Origin: Eremophila alpestris peregrina
Lineage: Eukaryota > Chordata > Aves > Passeriformes > Alaudidae
Direction: 5' to 3'
Length of the DNA stretch: 64,000 nucleotides
Assembly (NCBI GenBank): GCA_009792885.1
Contig: WMCF01000177.1
Coordinates: 124,001-188,000, forward strand
Below the pieces are notes generated by a model. The model did not search any database. It was not told the DNA's origin and worked only from the letters and a program-made list of their open reading frames with translations. Made by a program: the position numbers and the translations under genes. Shown here in pieces: positions 54,901 to 61,931 of the stretch. How positions within the stretch are numbered: position 1 is the first letter of the stretch; each line of letters starts with the position of its first letter.

Positions 54901-57900
54901 ATATTGGGAAGGAATTGTTCCCTGTAAGGCTGGGGAGGTCCTGGCACAGGGTGCCCAGAGCAGCTGTGGCTGCCCCATCCCTGGCAGGATGGGCAGACTG
55001 GACAGTGCTTGGAGCAACCTGGACTAGTGGAAGGTGTCCCTGCCCATGGCAGGGGGTGGAATGAGATGAGCTTTAAGGTCCCTCCTAACTCAAACCCATC
55101 TGTGATTCCATGATGTCCATCCACAAGCTGTCCTCACTTTGCATTACCTTCCACCCAAACCATGCCAGAATAAGAGATGCAGTTTTACCCAAATTACTGC
55201 AAAGATGAACAGAACCAGGAACAGTCAGTCTGGTATCAATTCATAACTGAAGGAGAATGTTTCAAGCAAGCTGCCAAGTGTTCAAACCACTGTTTAAAAA
55301 AAAAAAAGAAAAGCCCCAAACCACAGGACTGTGTTTCCAATCAGTGCACAAGAAGAAGGCAGGAGCATGCAGACAGCCAGGAATGTGACATCACTGCAAA
55401 TCCAACAAAGGCAGTCTCTCCATGTGCTCCAGGGCTGCAGCTCAGGAAAGGGGAAGAGAAAAGGCTTGGCTTGGAAAATCAAACTCCAGTTTCAGTTCTG
55501 AAGCCTCCAAAATACCAAAGGGAAGGATCCCTTCAGGCCAACTCTGCCCATTTAAGACTAATAAGAGGGTAACAGTTGTCACAGCAGGACCCTGAGGGCA
55601 CAAATCTCTCAGGAGCCAGGCTGGGATTATGGAATGATCACACTCACTTTCCACAAAAAGCATTTCTGTGTGGAGTTGTCATTGTCACATACTCCAACAC
55701 TGATGAAAGGGATCAGCAAATGTCAGCCCCTGTGTCAAGCACAGAAAGTGAAACATTTCAGAATGGAGCAGATGCACATGGGAACCTCATCAAAGCTCAA
55801 AACCCATCCCAAACTTAAATCTCAAGCTTTTTACGTGGAATCCCAGAGGGTTTGGGCTAAAAGGGACCTTACAGCTCATCTTGATCCATCCCCTACCATG
55901 GGCAAGCCCCATCCAACCTGGCCTTGGACATTTCCAGGGATGTAGCACCTATCACCTCTCTTGCAACCAGAAGACTGATAGATCCAACCTGCTCTTCTTG
56001 ATGGTGTAAAGAAGCAAGGACATACCAAAGTGACTTCATGCAATGCTGTTTTTGAGAGCCTCTGGAGCAGAGTCTTTTCCAGACAAACTCCACTGAAACT
56101 TTCAGTGCACCAAGCTATGAAAAAACCCACAGGCATCTGAAGAATAAAATAACTGCTGTATCCATCAGGAAAGGCAGCTGCCCATGAGCTACAGAGGTCG
56201 TGGTGGGAGACCCATGTCTGCAAATCCTCAAACCCTCAATGGCTCCAGCTACAGGAGCCAACTACAATGCTCCTTTGTTAAATACTCAGGAATAACCAGC
56301 CCCTTGATTCCCAAGAGTCCAGTGAGTCATGAGTGGGGATTATCAGGCATCTTTGTGAAGTCCCAAAATGTCAAATGAATCCCACTCTTCCTCCCTGATT
56401 CAGACAGATCTGAATTTAAGTCACTCCTCCTACTCCCTGAGCCAGAGGAAGACCAGGAGAAGGCCTCTTACCATGGGGAGGTTCAAGTTGGAGCATCTCA
56501 AATTCTGCTCTGTGAGCAGTGAACCTGCTCCCAGAGTCACTGCTGGCTAAAATGTGGTGGTCATGATGCTGATGATGTAAGGAGGTGAACAAAAAGCATG
56601 GGAGGTGCTGATCTTAACACAATTCACAGCTTCTTCCAAAATGATTTTGTTACCGAGACACAATAACCACTCCCCCACAACCACCCTGATCTTTCCTTTG
56701 TTCTACTGATATTGGTGATAAACCTTTCTAAGGGACACCTGAGATTTGGGAGCAGCCACATCACCAAAAACACTTGGGAAAGCACTTGAGAAACTCATGC
56801 TGTGCCACTCCAGTTCTAAAGAGGTGTCTCCCAACCCAACAGAAACAGCATCAAGGTAAGACTGTTCCCAGCTGTGTCAGTACACTGCAGATGTTGGGCA
56901 GCAGGTCAAGGGAGGGCATTCTGCCCCTCTGCCCCACTCAGGTGAGACCTCACCTGCAGAGCTGCACCAGCCCTGGAGCCCAGCACAGGAAGGACCTGGA
57001 GCAGCTGGGGAGAGTCCAGAGGAGGCACTGGGGTGATCAGAGGAATGGAGCAGCTCTGGTGTGAGGAAAGGCTGAGAGAATTGAGATTGGTCAGCCTGGA
57101 GAAGAGAAGGCTCCAGAGCCTAAAGGGGCTCCAGGAGAGCTGGAGAGAGACTTGGGACAAGGGCCTGGAGTGACAAAACAAGAGGGAATGGCTCTGACAG
57201 AGATTAGGATTAAATGGGATATTGGGAAGAAATTGTTGGCTGTGAGGGTGGTGAGGCCCTGGCACAGCTTGATCAGAGCAGCTGGGGCTGCCCCATCCCT
57301 GTGAGTGTTCCAGGATGGGGCTTGGAGCAACCTGATCCAGTGGCAGGTGTCCCTGCCATGGCAGAGCTTGGGACAAGATCATCTCTGGGGTCCCTTCCAA
57401 CCCACTCTCTGATACCATTATTCTAAGGACACTCCAGCAGAAGGGTAGTTTTAGCTCAGTTTTCCAGCTTTTTTTCTAACTTTTCTAGCCATTCCTTTCA
57501 TGTCTGTGCACAAGATGAAGGAAAAAAGTAGAAACAACACATTGATTAAATGTCCATCACAAAGACCCAGTGAGAGCCCTTGTGTGCCCTTTGTTAGGGC
57601 ACATTTCACCTTTGCATAAATGCAACACTTCACTTCTAAAGACTAAAGCTCAGTAACAGTTACTGAGCTTAAACACACCCTCAAAGTGGGAGAAAACAGA
57701 CTTTTTTTTCCCCCTGGAAAAATGAGTCAAAATATCTCCAGCTGACCCCAGAGACAACATGATGTGTTTATTTATTTAGATGCTGTTCAAGGTGTGGTAA
57801 ATGCTCACACAGCCCTACAGCAAGAGGGAATGGAGGGACCAAGTGTGGTGTGATGCTCAGTGCTCCTAATCTGGAGGACACAAGAAGATCAGAGGCAGAA

Positions 57901-58650
57901 ATAGCTAAAAGAAGTAGTTCAGGAGAACAGAATTTATGTATTTTGAACAATATAAGAGGAGAAAATTTGTTTCTCTTTACCAGCCACAGAACAGAATTCA
58001 GAATTTCTGAAAATCCCATTTATATCCCATATAATTACACTGGAGTCTGAGAGAAGCTGATGGAGCTGTGACTGCTCCAAAGAATCATCCAAGGGCCCAG
58101 GCTGTGAGGGGTGTGAGGAAAAGCTATTGGGGATCTCCTATGAAGACCTTCAGCTCCTGCCATCCAAGAACCACCACTAACACAGGCACTCAAGAAAGCA
58201 GTAAAAATTTCCTGGAGTCCTGGGTCAGCTGTGGAATCAGTGCTCCAGCTTAAGGAATGATGTCTGGAGATGAACTCCTGCACTCACACACCCTCTCAGC
58301 AATGCACAGCTCTGCTCTGGATGACTCTCACACAACCACAAGTCATTAAAGCACTTACAAACCATCAGAACAAAGTACAGACCTGCCTTTAAGGAATGGA
58401 ATAGAAGAAAAGTCAATAATTTCCTAGATTAGGACACCCATTAGCTTCTCCTACATTATTTTGACATAAATATAAACTGAAAGAAACTCTGAGTGTGCAT
58501 CTCAAAGTATTGAAAACCATTCCAAGAGTTGCCTTTCAATAACAAACACCATTTACTGACCTCTGCCAATTTGTAAGGTAGGATCAGCTTCTCTCCCACT
58601 GTCACTGTCTTTCTGGTCACCAGGGCCTCAAACAGCATCTCTTCTTTCAC
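833..58650 (-). CDS. MYO9A: Unconventional myosin IXa, nine internal motor-domain exons (partial gene)
   Basis: Joined exons, in transcript order: 58561-58650, 37611-37727, 29409-29543, 16606-16727, 15464-15605, 14188-14383, 9856-9975, 5318-5393, 833-976. The reading frame stays open across all eight junctions and ends in phase 2. The product shows myosin landmarks in the right order: HCM loop, DIFGFE switch II, relay helix, HYAGKV strand, EKNTD segment and the start of a long loop 2. The loop-2 text (DSFSFL, HQRSLEILQRCKEEKY, RTPLSDLQG, SKLLERAHGIL) is what I know from MYO9A rather than MYO9B. Class IX myosins are single-headed actin motors with a tail RhoGAP domain that inactivates RhoA. 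MYO9A acts in epithelial and neuronal cells, and human variants are linked to congenital myasthenic syndrome. Both gene ends are outside the window. Paralogue choice rests on remembered family sequence, not on an alignment. Confidence 0.96.
977..5317 (-). other. MYO9A: MYO9A intron H-I, 4.3 kb
   Basis: This intron separates exon H from exon I. It is unusually free of recognisable CR1 copies. A 155-residue open frame on the minus strand (2702-3169) is discussed under rejected items. A C-rich tract with interrupted C runs lies near 1813-1827. I see nothing else I can support. Confidence 0.7.
5318..5393 (-). CDS. MYO9A: MYO9A exon H: loop-2 insertion, short 76-base exon
   Basis: This exon enters in phase 1 and leaves in phase 2, with acceptor CTGCAG before GT and donor GTAAGG after CCAAG. 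It completes a Ser codon and then encodes ITRKSPRTPLSDLQGVN and TINERSP plus two bases of Arg. The RTPLSDLQG text is a recognisable MYO9A loop-2 block. Its length is not a multiple of three, so it cannot be skipped alone without a frameshift. Several Ser/Thr-Pro and Arg-Lys residues make it a plausible phosphorylation segment, but that is inference. Confidence 0.92.
5394..9855 (-). other. MYO9A: MYO9A intron G-H, 4.5 kb
   Basis: This is ordinary AT-leaning intronic sequence. It has A/T-rich stretches (about 5930-6000, 7130-7200, 8780-9010 and 9290-9350) but no named repeat, RNA gene or second coding exon that I can support. Confidence 0.7.
9856..9975 (-). CDS. MYO9A: MYO9A exon G: loop-2 insertion, 40-residue symmetric exon
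   Basis: This 120-base exon is phase 1 at both ends, with acceptor CTGAAG before GG and donor GTAAGG. It encodes (G)HDDAVPCAVLKSVD, then SFSFLHHPVHQRSLEI and LQRCKEEKY plus the first base of Ser. This sequence is specific to the class-IX loop-2 insertion and has no equivalent in conventional myosins. The -3 acceptor base is G-preceded (GAAG), a poor consensus, but the Gly codon it restores (G|GG) and the continuing homology support it. Its length is divisible by three, so skipping it would keep the frame. Confidence 0.93.
12371..12485 (-). mobile_element. CR1 LINE fragment
   Basis: The segment reads as the reverse complement of an avian CR1 3' end: a CAGAATGG start, a 'gagttagaagggatcttaaa' block, then the 'ccccctgccacaggcaggga' block and the 'ccaacctgg' block. 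It is 5'-truncated after about 115 bases, which is typical of CR1 retroposition. Confidence 0.85.
12964..12983. repeat. (AT)10 microsatellite
   Basis: An uninterrupted AT dinucleotide run of 20 bases, followed by further TATA-rich sequence to about 13025. Confidence 0.95.
14188..14383 (-). CDS. MYO9A: MYO9A exon F: EKNTD segment and start of loop 2
   Basis: This 196-base exon enters in phase 0 and leaves in phase 1, with acceptor TTCCAG and donor GTACGT. It encodes DFREKNTDHMRPDIVALL, then RSSRNAFICGMIGIDPVA, VFRWAVLRAFFRAMVAF and REAGKRYVEKKT plus the first base of a Gly codon. The EKNTDHMRPDIV block is the usual myosin segment before the actin interface. The following basic stretch begins the greatly enlarged loop 2 of class IX myosins, which helps hold the single head on actin. 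The exon is unusually CpG-rich for this window. Confidence 0.96.
14384..15463 (-). other. MYO9A: MYO9A intron E-F, 1.08 kb
   Basis: This is a short intron bounded by the weak exon E donor (GTCTGT) and the exon F acceptor (TTCCAG). I see no repeat or gene inside it. Confidence 0.8.
15464..15605 (-). CDS. MYO9A: MYO9A exon E: lower 50-kDa domain, FPQAT to HYAGKVKYGVK
   Basis: This 142-base exon enters in phase 2 and leaves in phase 0, with acceptor CCTCAG. It encodes FPQATNQTLLDKFKRQH, then EGNSYIEFPAVMEPAFI and IKHYAGKVKYGVK. The HYAGKVKY block is the conserved myosin strand before the EKNxD segment, which lies in exon F. The donor reads AAG|GTCTGT, weaker than the other donors in this gene. 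Conservation of the protein leaves little doubt that this is the boundary. Introns on either side are only about 1.0 kb, the shortest in the window. Confidence 0.95.
15606..16605 (-). other. MYO9A: MYO9A intron D-E, 1.0 kb
   Basis: This is a short intron of exactly 1,000 bases, with donor GTGAGT and acceptor CCTCAG. It contains no recognisable repeat; a 12-base A run lies just below exon D, around 16561-16572. Confidence 0.8.
16606..16727 (-). CDS. MYO9A: MYO9A exon D: relay loop to lower 50-kDa domain
   Basis: This 122-base exon enters in phase 0 and leaves in phase 2, with acceptor TTTTAG before GAG and donor GTGAGT. It encodes EEYRAEGISWHNIDYIDN, then SSCINLISKKPTGLLHLL and DEES plus two bases of an Asn codon. 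It matches the myosin pattern from the relay loop (EEY...W...I.Y.DN) to the conserved DLI..KP.G...LLDEE block. The last codon is completed by the first base of exon E to give DEES-N-FPQAT. Confidence 0.95.
17052..17600 (-). mobile_element. CR1 LINE fragment, long 3' copy
   Basis: This is a minus-oriented CR1 covering the 3' UTR-like block ('tgggatggaagagaccttaa', then 'cttccagggatggggcagcc') and the decayed end of ORF2. Translation of the minus strand gives remnants such as LRAPGRA and PLLWSQAGRAGGA that recur in the other long copies here. No intact reverse transcriptase remains. Confidence 0.9.
19088..19122. repeat. G8/C7 and T6GC/GCA6 nested inverted repeats
   Basis: A run of eight G (19088-19095) faces a run of seven C (19108-19114). 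Overlapping it, TTTTTTGC (19101-19108) and GCAAAAAA (19115-19122) form a perfect inverted repeat with a six-C loop. The two hairpins are mutually exclusive. Confidence 0.9.
21449..21492 (+). repeat. Short GATATCT-containing tandem stretch
   Basis: ATATGATATCT recurs at roughly 18-base spacing, then AGATATCTAA follows. This AT-rich, locally duplicated sequence lies just before the first copy of an unclassified repeat. Confidence 0.6.
21480..21548 (+). repeat. Unclassified dispersed repeat, copy 1 of second pair
   Basis: This stretch, centred on TTTGGAGTATCATGGTCCC, matches 25497-25564 in the same orientation at about 80% of positions by eye. It is preceded by a locally repeated GATATCT stretch. 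Confidence 0.6.
23915..24168 (-). mobile_element. CR1 LINE fragment
   Basis: This is a reverse-complement CR1 3' end with CACAGAATGGTTGGGCTGG, 'ccactagtccaggttgctcc', 'cttccagggatggggcagcc' and 'ctcaccaccctcacaggg' blocks in order. It is truncated at its CR1 5' side. Confidence 0.92.
24488..24543 (+). mobile_element. CR1 3' tail fragment
   Basis: This short plus-oriented CR1 tail has 'ggactggatgatctttcagg' followed by 'tcccttccaactcaa' and a degenerate TCTA-type end. It is followed by a very AT-rich patch. Confidence 0.75.
24766..24985 (-). mobile_element. CR1 LINE fragment, divergent subfamily
   Basis: This is a reverse-complement CR1 3' end with 'cccagaatcactgagcttgg', 'accatcaaatccaacttgtg' and 'tctccagggatggggtttcc' blocks. 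It differs from the common copies in the window (for example a 'cccaccttgtcaccagccc' segment) and probably belongs to another CR1 subfamily. Confidence 0.85.
25321..25336. repeat. 16-base perfect palindrome
   Basis: GAGGCGTTAACGCCTC is its own reverse complement and carries two CpG dinucleotides in a CpG-poor intron. It could be a binding site for a dimeric factor, but no known site is assigned. Confidence 0.9.
25497..25564 (+). repeat. Unclassified dispersed repeat, copy 2 of second pair
   Basis: This is the partner of 21480-21548, centred on TTTGGAGTGTCATGTTCCC. It runs into a probable degraded CR1 on its right. Confidence 0.6.
25555..25650 (-). mobile_element. Probable CR1 fragment, degraded
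   Basis: The 'ggttggaggtgggtgaccag', 'gaccatcaaattacacc' and 'aaacaccaccatg' sequence resembles the reverse complement of a diverged CR1 3' end. It directly abuts the second copy of an unclassified repeat (25497-25564). Confidence 0.45.
29409..29543 (-). CDS. MYO9A: MYO9A exon C: switch II and relay helix, 45 codons
   Basis: This 135-base exon is phase 0 at both ends, with acceptor TTGCAG and a strong donor GTAAGT. It opens with TLSIGVLDIFGFEDYE, which contains the switch II signature DIFGFE. That loop senses the gamma-phosphate of ATP and triggers the recovery stroke. It continues with NNSFEQFCINFANERLQHYF and ends NQHIFKLEQ, the relay helix that transmits nucleotide state to the converter. 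The catalytic-region residues expected of an active motor (Asp, Gly, Phe, Glu of switch II) are all intact. This is the most diagnostic exon in the window for the myosin superfamily. Confidence 0.98.
29544..37610 (-). other. MYO9A: MYO9A intron B-C, 8.1 kb
   Basis: This intron is nearly free of recognisable CR1. Its one clear structure is the compound tandem repeat at 34039-34182. Otherwise I see ordinary intronic sequence. Confidence 0.75.
34039..34182 (+). repeat. Compound tandem repeat, two 72-base units
   Basis: Two adjacent 72-base units (34039-34110 and 34111-34182) each contain two copies of a core like GAATTTTCTTCATGGCCA. The cores start at 34041, 34083, 34113 and 34155, so spacing alternates 42, 30, 42. 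A degenerate fifth core follows at about 34181. Confidence 0.9.
37611..37727 (-). CDS. MYO9A: MYO9A exon B: helix following the HCM loop, 39 codons
   Basis: This 117-base exon is phase 0 at both ends, with acceptor TTCCAG and donor GTAACA. It encodes AVTVRNSMAKSLYSALFDWI and continues through VFRINHALLN to EENTK. This is the long helix of the upper 50-kDa domain that follows the cardiomyopathy loop in all myosins (compare the ALAK...LFxWxVxRIN pattern). The acidic and polar end leads into the strand carrying switch II in exon C. No frameshift or stop is present, and the residues match vertebrate MYO9A almost throughout. Confidence 0.96.
38932..39160 (+). mobile_element. CR1 LINE fragment
   Basis: This is a plus-oriented CR1 3' end with 'tttaggttggatgttagg', 'ttggaacagctgcccatgg', 'ccatccttggagggatttga' and a GGACTGGATGGGCTC block ending near 'ccatggttca'. 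Confidence 0.9.
39672..39685. repeat. Poly(T) tract, 14 bases
   Basis: An uninterrupted T run. Read on the minus strand it is an A run, but I see no identifiable retrocopy upstream of it. Confidence 0.9.
41642..42060 (+). mobile_element. CR1 LINE fragment, about 420 bases
   Basis: This is a plus-oriented CR1 with 'ggctcagcctggagaaaagg', 'gaggctcaggttggtggaaa', 'ctccatccctgcagggattt', 'ggttggactcgatgatctta' and the terminal 'gattccatgattcca' octamer-like end. An uninterrupted G run (about 41718-41726) lies in it. Confidence 0.93.
42364..42415 (+). mobile_element. CR1 3' tail fragment
   Basis: This short plus-oriented tail has 'gagttggacttgatgctcct', 'tgtgggcctctttcaactca' and GGATATTCT. It lies 300 bases beyond the preceding CR1 in the same orientation and belongs to a different tail variant. 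Confidence 0.8.
43215..43229. repeat. (AC)n microsatellite
   Basis: A pure AC dinucleotide run of 15 bases. Confidence 0.95.
45881..46440 (-). mobile_element. CR1 LINE fragment, long 3' copy with ORF2 remnant
   Basis: This is a minus-oriented copy with 'tttgggttggaaaaaacctt', 'ccccctgccatggacaggga' and 'gctctggacaacctctgcca' blocks. Minus-strand translation shows the remnant ELLERVQRRPWRCSKGW, related to the end of CR1 ORF2 (the ELLERVQRRA-type motif). No functional frame remains. Confidence 0.93.
47995..48380 (+). mobile_element. CR1 LINE fragment lacking its 3' end
   Basis: This is a plus-oriented long-type CR1. It begins around 'ctgtccctctgccccactca', continues through an ELPERVQRRPWKCSKGW remnant of ORF2 and the 'taaaggggctccaggagagc' block, and stops abruptly at 'gaggccctggcagaggttgc'. 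About 170 bases of the usual 3' end are absent, which is unusual because CR1 insertions normally lose the 5' end. An unclassified repeat begins immediately afterwards. Confidence 0.9.
48387..48451 (+). repeat. Unclassified dispersed repeat, copy 1
   Basis: These 65 bases share the core 'atgtctgtgcagcctttt' and most surrounding positions with 53320-53385 (about 85% identity by eye). It starts within a few bases of the truncated end of a CR1. I cannot assign a family. Confidence 0.7.
51231..51775 (-). mobile_element. CR1 LINE fragment, long 3' copy
   Basis: This is a minus-oriented copy with 'ggcttggaaaggaccttcag', 'gccactagaccaggttgctc' and 'cttccagggatccaggggca' blocks, and an ORF2 remnant further right that matches the copies at 45881-46440 and 17052-17600. 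Confidence 0.92.
53320..53385 (+). repeat. Unclassified dispersed repeat, copy 2
   Basis: This is the second copy of the repeat seen at 48387-48451, in the same orientation and 4.9 kb away. The similarity fades on both sides. Confidence 0.7.
54155..54480 (-). mobile_element. CR1 LINE fragment, left arm of inverted pair
   Basis: This is a minus-oriented CR1 3' end with 'gagctgggagggaccttaaa', 'gggcagggacacctcccacc', 'cttggacacttccagggatg' and 'ctcaccaccctcacagggag' blocks. It is the inverted partner of the plus-oriented copy at 54735-55112. Confidence 0.93.
54735..55112 (+). mobile_element. CR1 LINE fragment, right arm of inverted pair
   Basis: This is a plus-oriented CR1 ending 'aaacccatctgtgattccat'. 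It carries 'gccagagggcagggttagat', 'gggatattgggaaggaattg' and 'ggtgcccagagcagctgtgg'. By eye, 54860-55109 is largely the reverse complement of 54157-54402. Confidence 0.93.
55837..55955 (-). mobile_element. CR1 LINE fragment, short
   Basis: This is a minus-oriented 3' end with 'ggaatcccagagggtttggg', 'ctaaaagggaccttacagct' and 'ccttggacatttccagggat'. It is truncated after about 120 bases. Confidence 0.88.
56911..57424 (+). mobile_element. CR1 LINE fragment, long 3' copy
   Basis: This is a plus-oriented copy from 'gggcattctgcccctctgcc' through 'taaaggggctccaggagagc' and 'gatattgggaagaaattgtt' to the tail 'ggggtcccttccaaccc' and 'gataccattattct'. The ORF2 remnant is badly broken. Confidence 0.92.
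58561..58650 (-). CDS. MYO9A: MYO9A exon A: cardiomyopathy (HCM) loop, 30 codons
   Basis: This 90-base exon is phase 0 at both ends, with acceptor TTTTAG before GTG and donor GTCAGTAA after GAG. It encodes a segment beginning VKEEMLFEAL and ending LPYKLAE. In myosins this part of the upper 50-kDa domain forms the actin-binding cardiomyopathy loop. Counting 16 residues back from the NSMAK helix start (encoded in the next exon) places Glu-20 of this exon at the TEDS-rule site, an acidic residue that normally means no activating phosphorylation is needed. The exon sits alone, with more than 5.3 kb of intron above it and 20.8 kb below it. Confidence 0.95.
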
Positions 58651-59737
58651 CTAAAACAAAAGTACAGAAGTTTATGATTATTCTAGTGATCTTTTTTTAT
58701 TTCAAATCCAATTAAAAATGCGAACATTTAAACTTAAAAAAATTAAAATTCAGTGTAAATACATTCAAATTTCAGAATTTAATTTAAAAATAATTAAACC
58801 ACTTTTACCAGCCCTTGCAGAGTTAAGTTCAATGGGTAAAAACACACCATTGGGAGGAGCCAACTCAGCACATAAATCCAGCATCAGAAACCTAACACCA
58901 GGGTATTCAAAGGAACCTGATTTTCTGCATTCAGACATCCCAGTTGTAGCAATTTCCCATTGCTTTCCTTATTTCCAGGGTGCCTCCTCCCTCACACACT
59001 TTCTCTTGGCAAAATAAATCAACTTTCTAGTGTTGTCAAGATGAAATCACACAAATTACTCCAGAATAAGCCAAGCAGTGACATCAGTTTCAGAGACACA
59101 CAAGTGAAGGAGGGGTTTTTTCATGCTTTTAAGGGTGGGGAGGAGTCAGAAGGAGGAAGAAACCCTTGGAAAAGCACCTAATATTTACTCTGCAATTGGC
59201 ACTGGATGTTTACTCCCTAAAGCCCCAGTTCCTGGCCAGGTGACAGTCTCTAATCAGCCCTCACAGGTTTGTAGAACAAAACTCAGTTGTGCAAACACAG
59301 GCACTTGAGCAAAGAGGAAATTGGTGCTGACAAATTAAGTGGCACCTGCAGCTGTTGGGGAAAAGCCACTTTCCCAAACAGTTTCAAGACCCTCTTACTT
59401 TGAGGAATTCAGAAGGTGTCCTCTCTCCCAGAATACACCAGTTAAGACCTAAAAATTTTGAGTTGTTGACTGATCTTCACTAAATTTCTGAGTCAAAAAA
59501 GCCATCATGAGTCTGGGTGAAAATCTTGGAGCCCAGAATTAATGGATGTGCATTGATACAGAGAAGCTGCACTGAAGTCTCTACAAACTCCTTATCCTAC
59601 CTGAAGGACTCCATGGAGGCTCTGGACATCTGTGATTGTTCAAAATCCACACTCCTGAAGCCATCCAAGGCCATATTTATAGCACAGGGAAACCATTTAT
59701 GATTTGCCATGGAAAATGGGAAATGTAGAGGTCTAAC

Positions 59738-59787
59738 AATTGGACTCAATGATCTTAGAGGTCTTTTCCAACCAAAACAATTCTATG
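59738..59787 (+). mobile_element. CR1 3' tail fragment
   Basis: This short plus-oriented tail has 'attggactcaatgatcttag', 'aggtcttttccaaccaaaac' and AATTCTATG. It is severely 5'-truncated. Confidence 0.85.
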
Positions 59788-61544
59788 CATGTACTTTAAC
59801 TTAAGGATTTAATCCAGGAATTATGAAGAGGAAATGCAAACAAGACAGTGGAAGGTCAGGAATCTCACAAACCATAGCAATAATGATGCCCTTCTGTAGA
59901 AAAACCTCCTTCTGCCAAAACTACTATCATGGGAGTCTCCCTGATAAAATCCAGGGAGGTTTTATATAACTGATTCTTCCTGCATCAAGAACTTGTCATT
60001 GTGGAAGTCAGAATACATCATCTGCAAGGTCTCTGTCACTGGAAATGGCACTTCAAGGTTCATTTTAGTGCTCAGCAATGCTCAGGAGCCCTCAGTTCCT
60101 ACAATTTGATTTTACCTTCCAAAATCAAGCAGGGAAAAAAATCATCTCCTGATTCATCCAGAGATCCACAGCAAGACCTCACATTTGGTTTTTATTCCTC
60201 TACATTCACCAAAAGATGTGATTTTGCAATTTTCAGCTCTGTGGACACTTTTCCAGCAGCCCTTGACTGCAGGACCATGGGCTGCTCTCCCTCAACTGCA
60301 CAACTTGGAACAAAAGTGAGTTTCACACCATCCATTATCCCACTTCAGGGATGCTGCAAGCCCACAGCCAGCACGCTGGCTTTTTCTAATTATCCAAGGC
60401 AACAAGGCAGAGGGGTGTCAGATGGTTCCTAATCAAAACAGTCCAAAGAAATATTCCTCTACAACATAAACACTTCCAAGTCCCAGATTTGTCAGCAAAC
60501 ACAGGGATTTGAAGCAATTTAAACAACTACACATGCAATCCACAGCTCATGGTCACCTCAGTGCTTTCTTCCCCTGCTCACTGGATGGAGGAAATCTGCA
60601 TCCTTCATCTCCTGACCCAGGGAGATCCCACTGAATCATCTTCTTGTACAAAAACACTCCTGGCAAGGATGGGAATGCCTGCATCTCCTCAGGCCCCTGC
60701 CTGCAATTCCCACCCAGAGGAGCTTGATGTCCATTCCCTGCTCACCTCTGAGGAACACCAAGGTGCAACCAAATCATCCTAATCTGCATTCAAGGTCACA
60801 GCATCAAAAGTAGCTGACTCCTGATGCCAGGGAGGAGCCACTGGAGCTTCCTAAAGATAAACTCAGCACGTGCTGATGACTAAGCACATGGAGAAACTTG
60901 CAGCTTCCCCACATCCTACACTTCCTCCTCCAGTAAGTGTAATACTAAAATAGGGACCCCCATTGGTGCAGAGCAGCAAAGAGGAGAACACCACTTATTC
61001 CTTTACTCTGTGCTCCAGCAGTTTCACTCCTGGGTCACATTTCATGGATTTTTGCTTCCTGGTGCTAAAGGGCATGGCCTGCTCTCCCTCTTAAACACAG
61101 CCCACAGGAGTTTAGATCTTAATTACAGGGCCAAAATGCAGATTGAAGCCTTTGCTGCCACAAGTGGGCTCAGAGAGGGCTGGAGGCCTCAAGCTCCATG
61201 AGGCAGTGAGGGGTGAGAGCAGTGCCACAGCTGGGAATGTCAGTGGAGCAGGGAGCCAGCAAAGGCTGGGCTGGAGCCAAGGCAGGCAGAGACTGCTCCT
61301 GCAGTAATTCTGGGGTATTATGTTAGAGCAGCTGAAGGAAAATGAACCACTTCCAGCTGGAGAGCAAGAAAACATCAGGTTTTGTCTCTCCTTCCATATT
61401 TGAGAAAGGGATTACAGTGCTGAATGCTCACTCTAAAGATGGCTCGTGTGGAGTAACTGAAAATAAATTCAGATTTCTATCAGCTCTTCTTGGAAAAGAG
61501 CTGAACCTTTTCCTCAGACTTTCTTTCAAATGGTCAGAGAGTTA

Positions 61545-61806
61545 GAAAGGATGTGAGGGAATGGCTGGAGCTGTGTTAGGGAGGTTTAGGCTGGATATTG
61601 GGAAAAGGTTCTTTCTCCAGAGGGTGGTGGGGCACTGAAAGGCTCCCCAGGGAATGGGCACAGCCCCAAGGCTGCCACAGCTCAGGGAGTTTGGACAATG
61701 CTCTGAGGCACAGGGTGGGATTGTTGGGGTGCCTGTGCAGGGCCTGGAGTTACACTCAATGGTATTTGTGGATCCCTTCCAACTCAGCATATTCTGTGAT
61801 TCTCTG
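61545..61806 (+). mobile_element. CR1 LINE fragment, variant tail
   Basis: This is a plus-oriented copy with 'aggtttaggctggatattgg', 'ggctccccagggaatgggca', 'ggattgttggggtgcctgtg' and the tail 'cttccaactcagcatattct' GTGATTC. The tail variant is the same type as at 42364-42415. Confidence 0.9.
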
Positions 61807-61870
61807 AAGTTTTCTGACTCTAATTCTGGCTCAAAATTTTGCATCTGATGATGATATCCCTACTCATTGC

Positions 61871-61931
61871 AGGGATGTTGGACCAGATGAACTTTGGAGG
61901 TCACTTCCAACCTCAATCATTCTGTGATTCT
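61871..61931 (+). mobile_element. CR1 3' tail fragment
   Basis: This plus-oriented tail has 'agggatgttggaccagatga', 'ctttggaggtcacttccaac' and CATTCTGTGATTCT. It follows the previous CR1 in the same orientation but is a separate tail type. Confidence 0.88.

Larger units (their letters stand above)
37728..58560 (-). other. MYO9A: MYO9A intron A-B, 20.8 kb, CR1-rich
   Basis: This is the largest intron in the window. From 38.9 kb upward it contains at least ten CR1 fragments in both orientations, with the densest alternation at 45.9-57.4 kb. It also holds one unclassified repeat pair (48387-48451 and 53320-53385), an (AC)n microsatellite and poly(T)/poly(A) tracts. No additional myosin exon is expected, because exons A and B encode adjoining residues. 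Confidence 0.8.
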
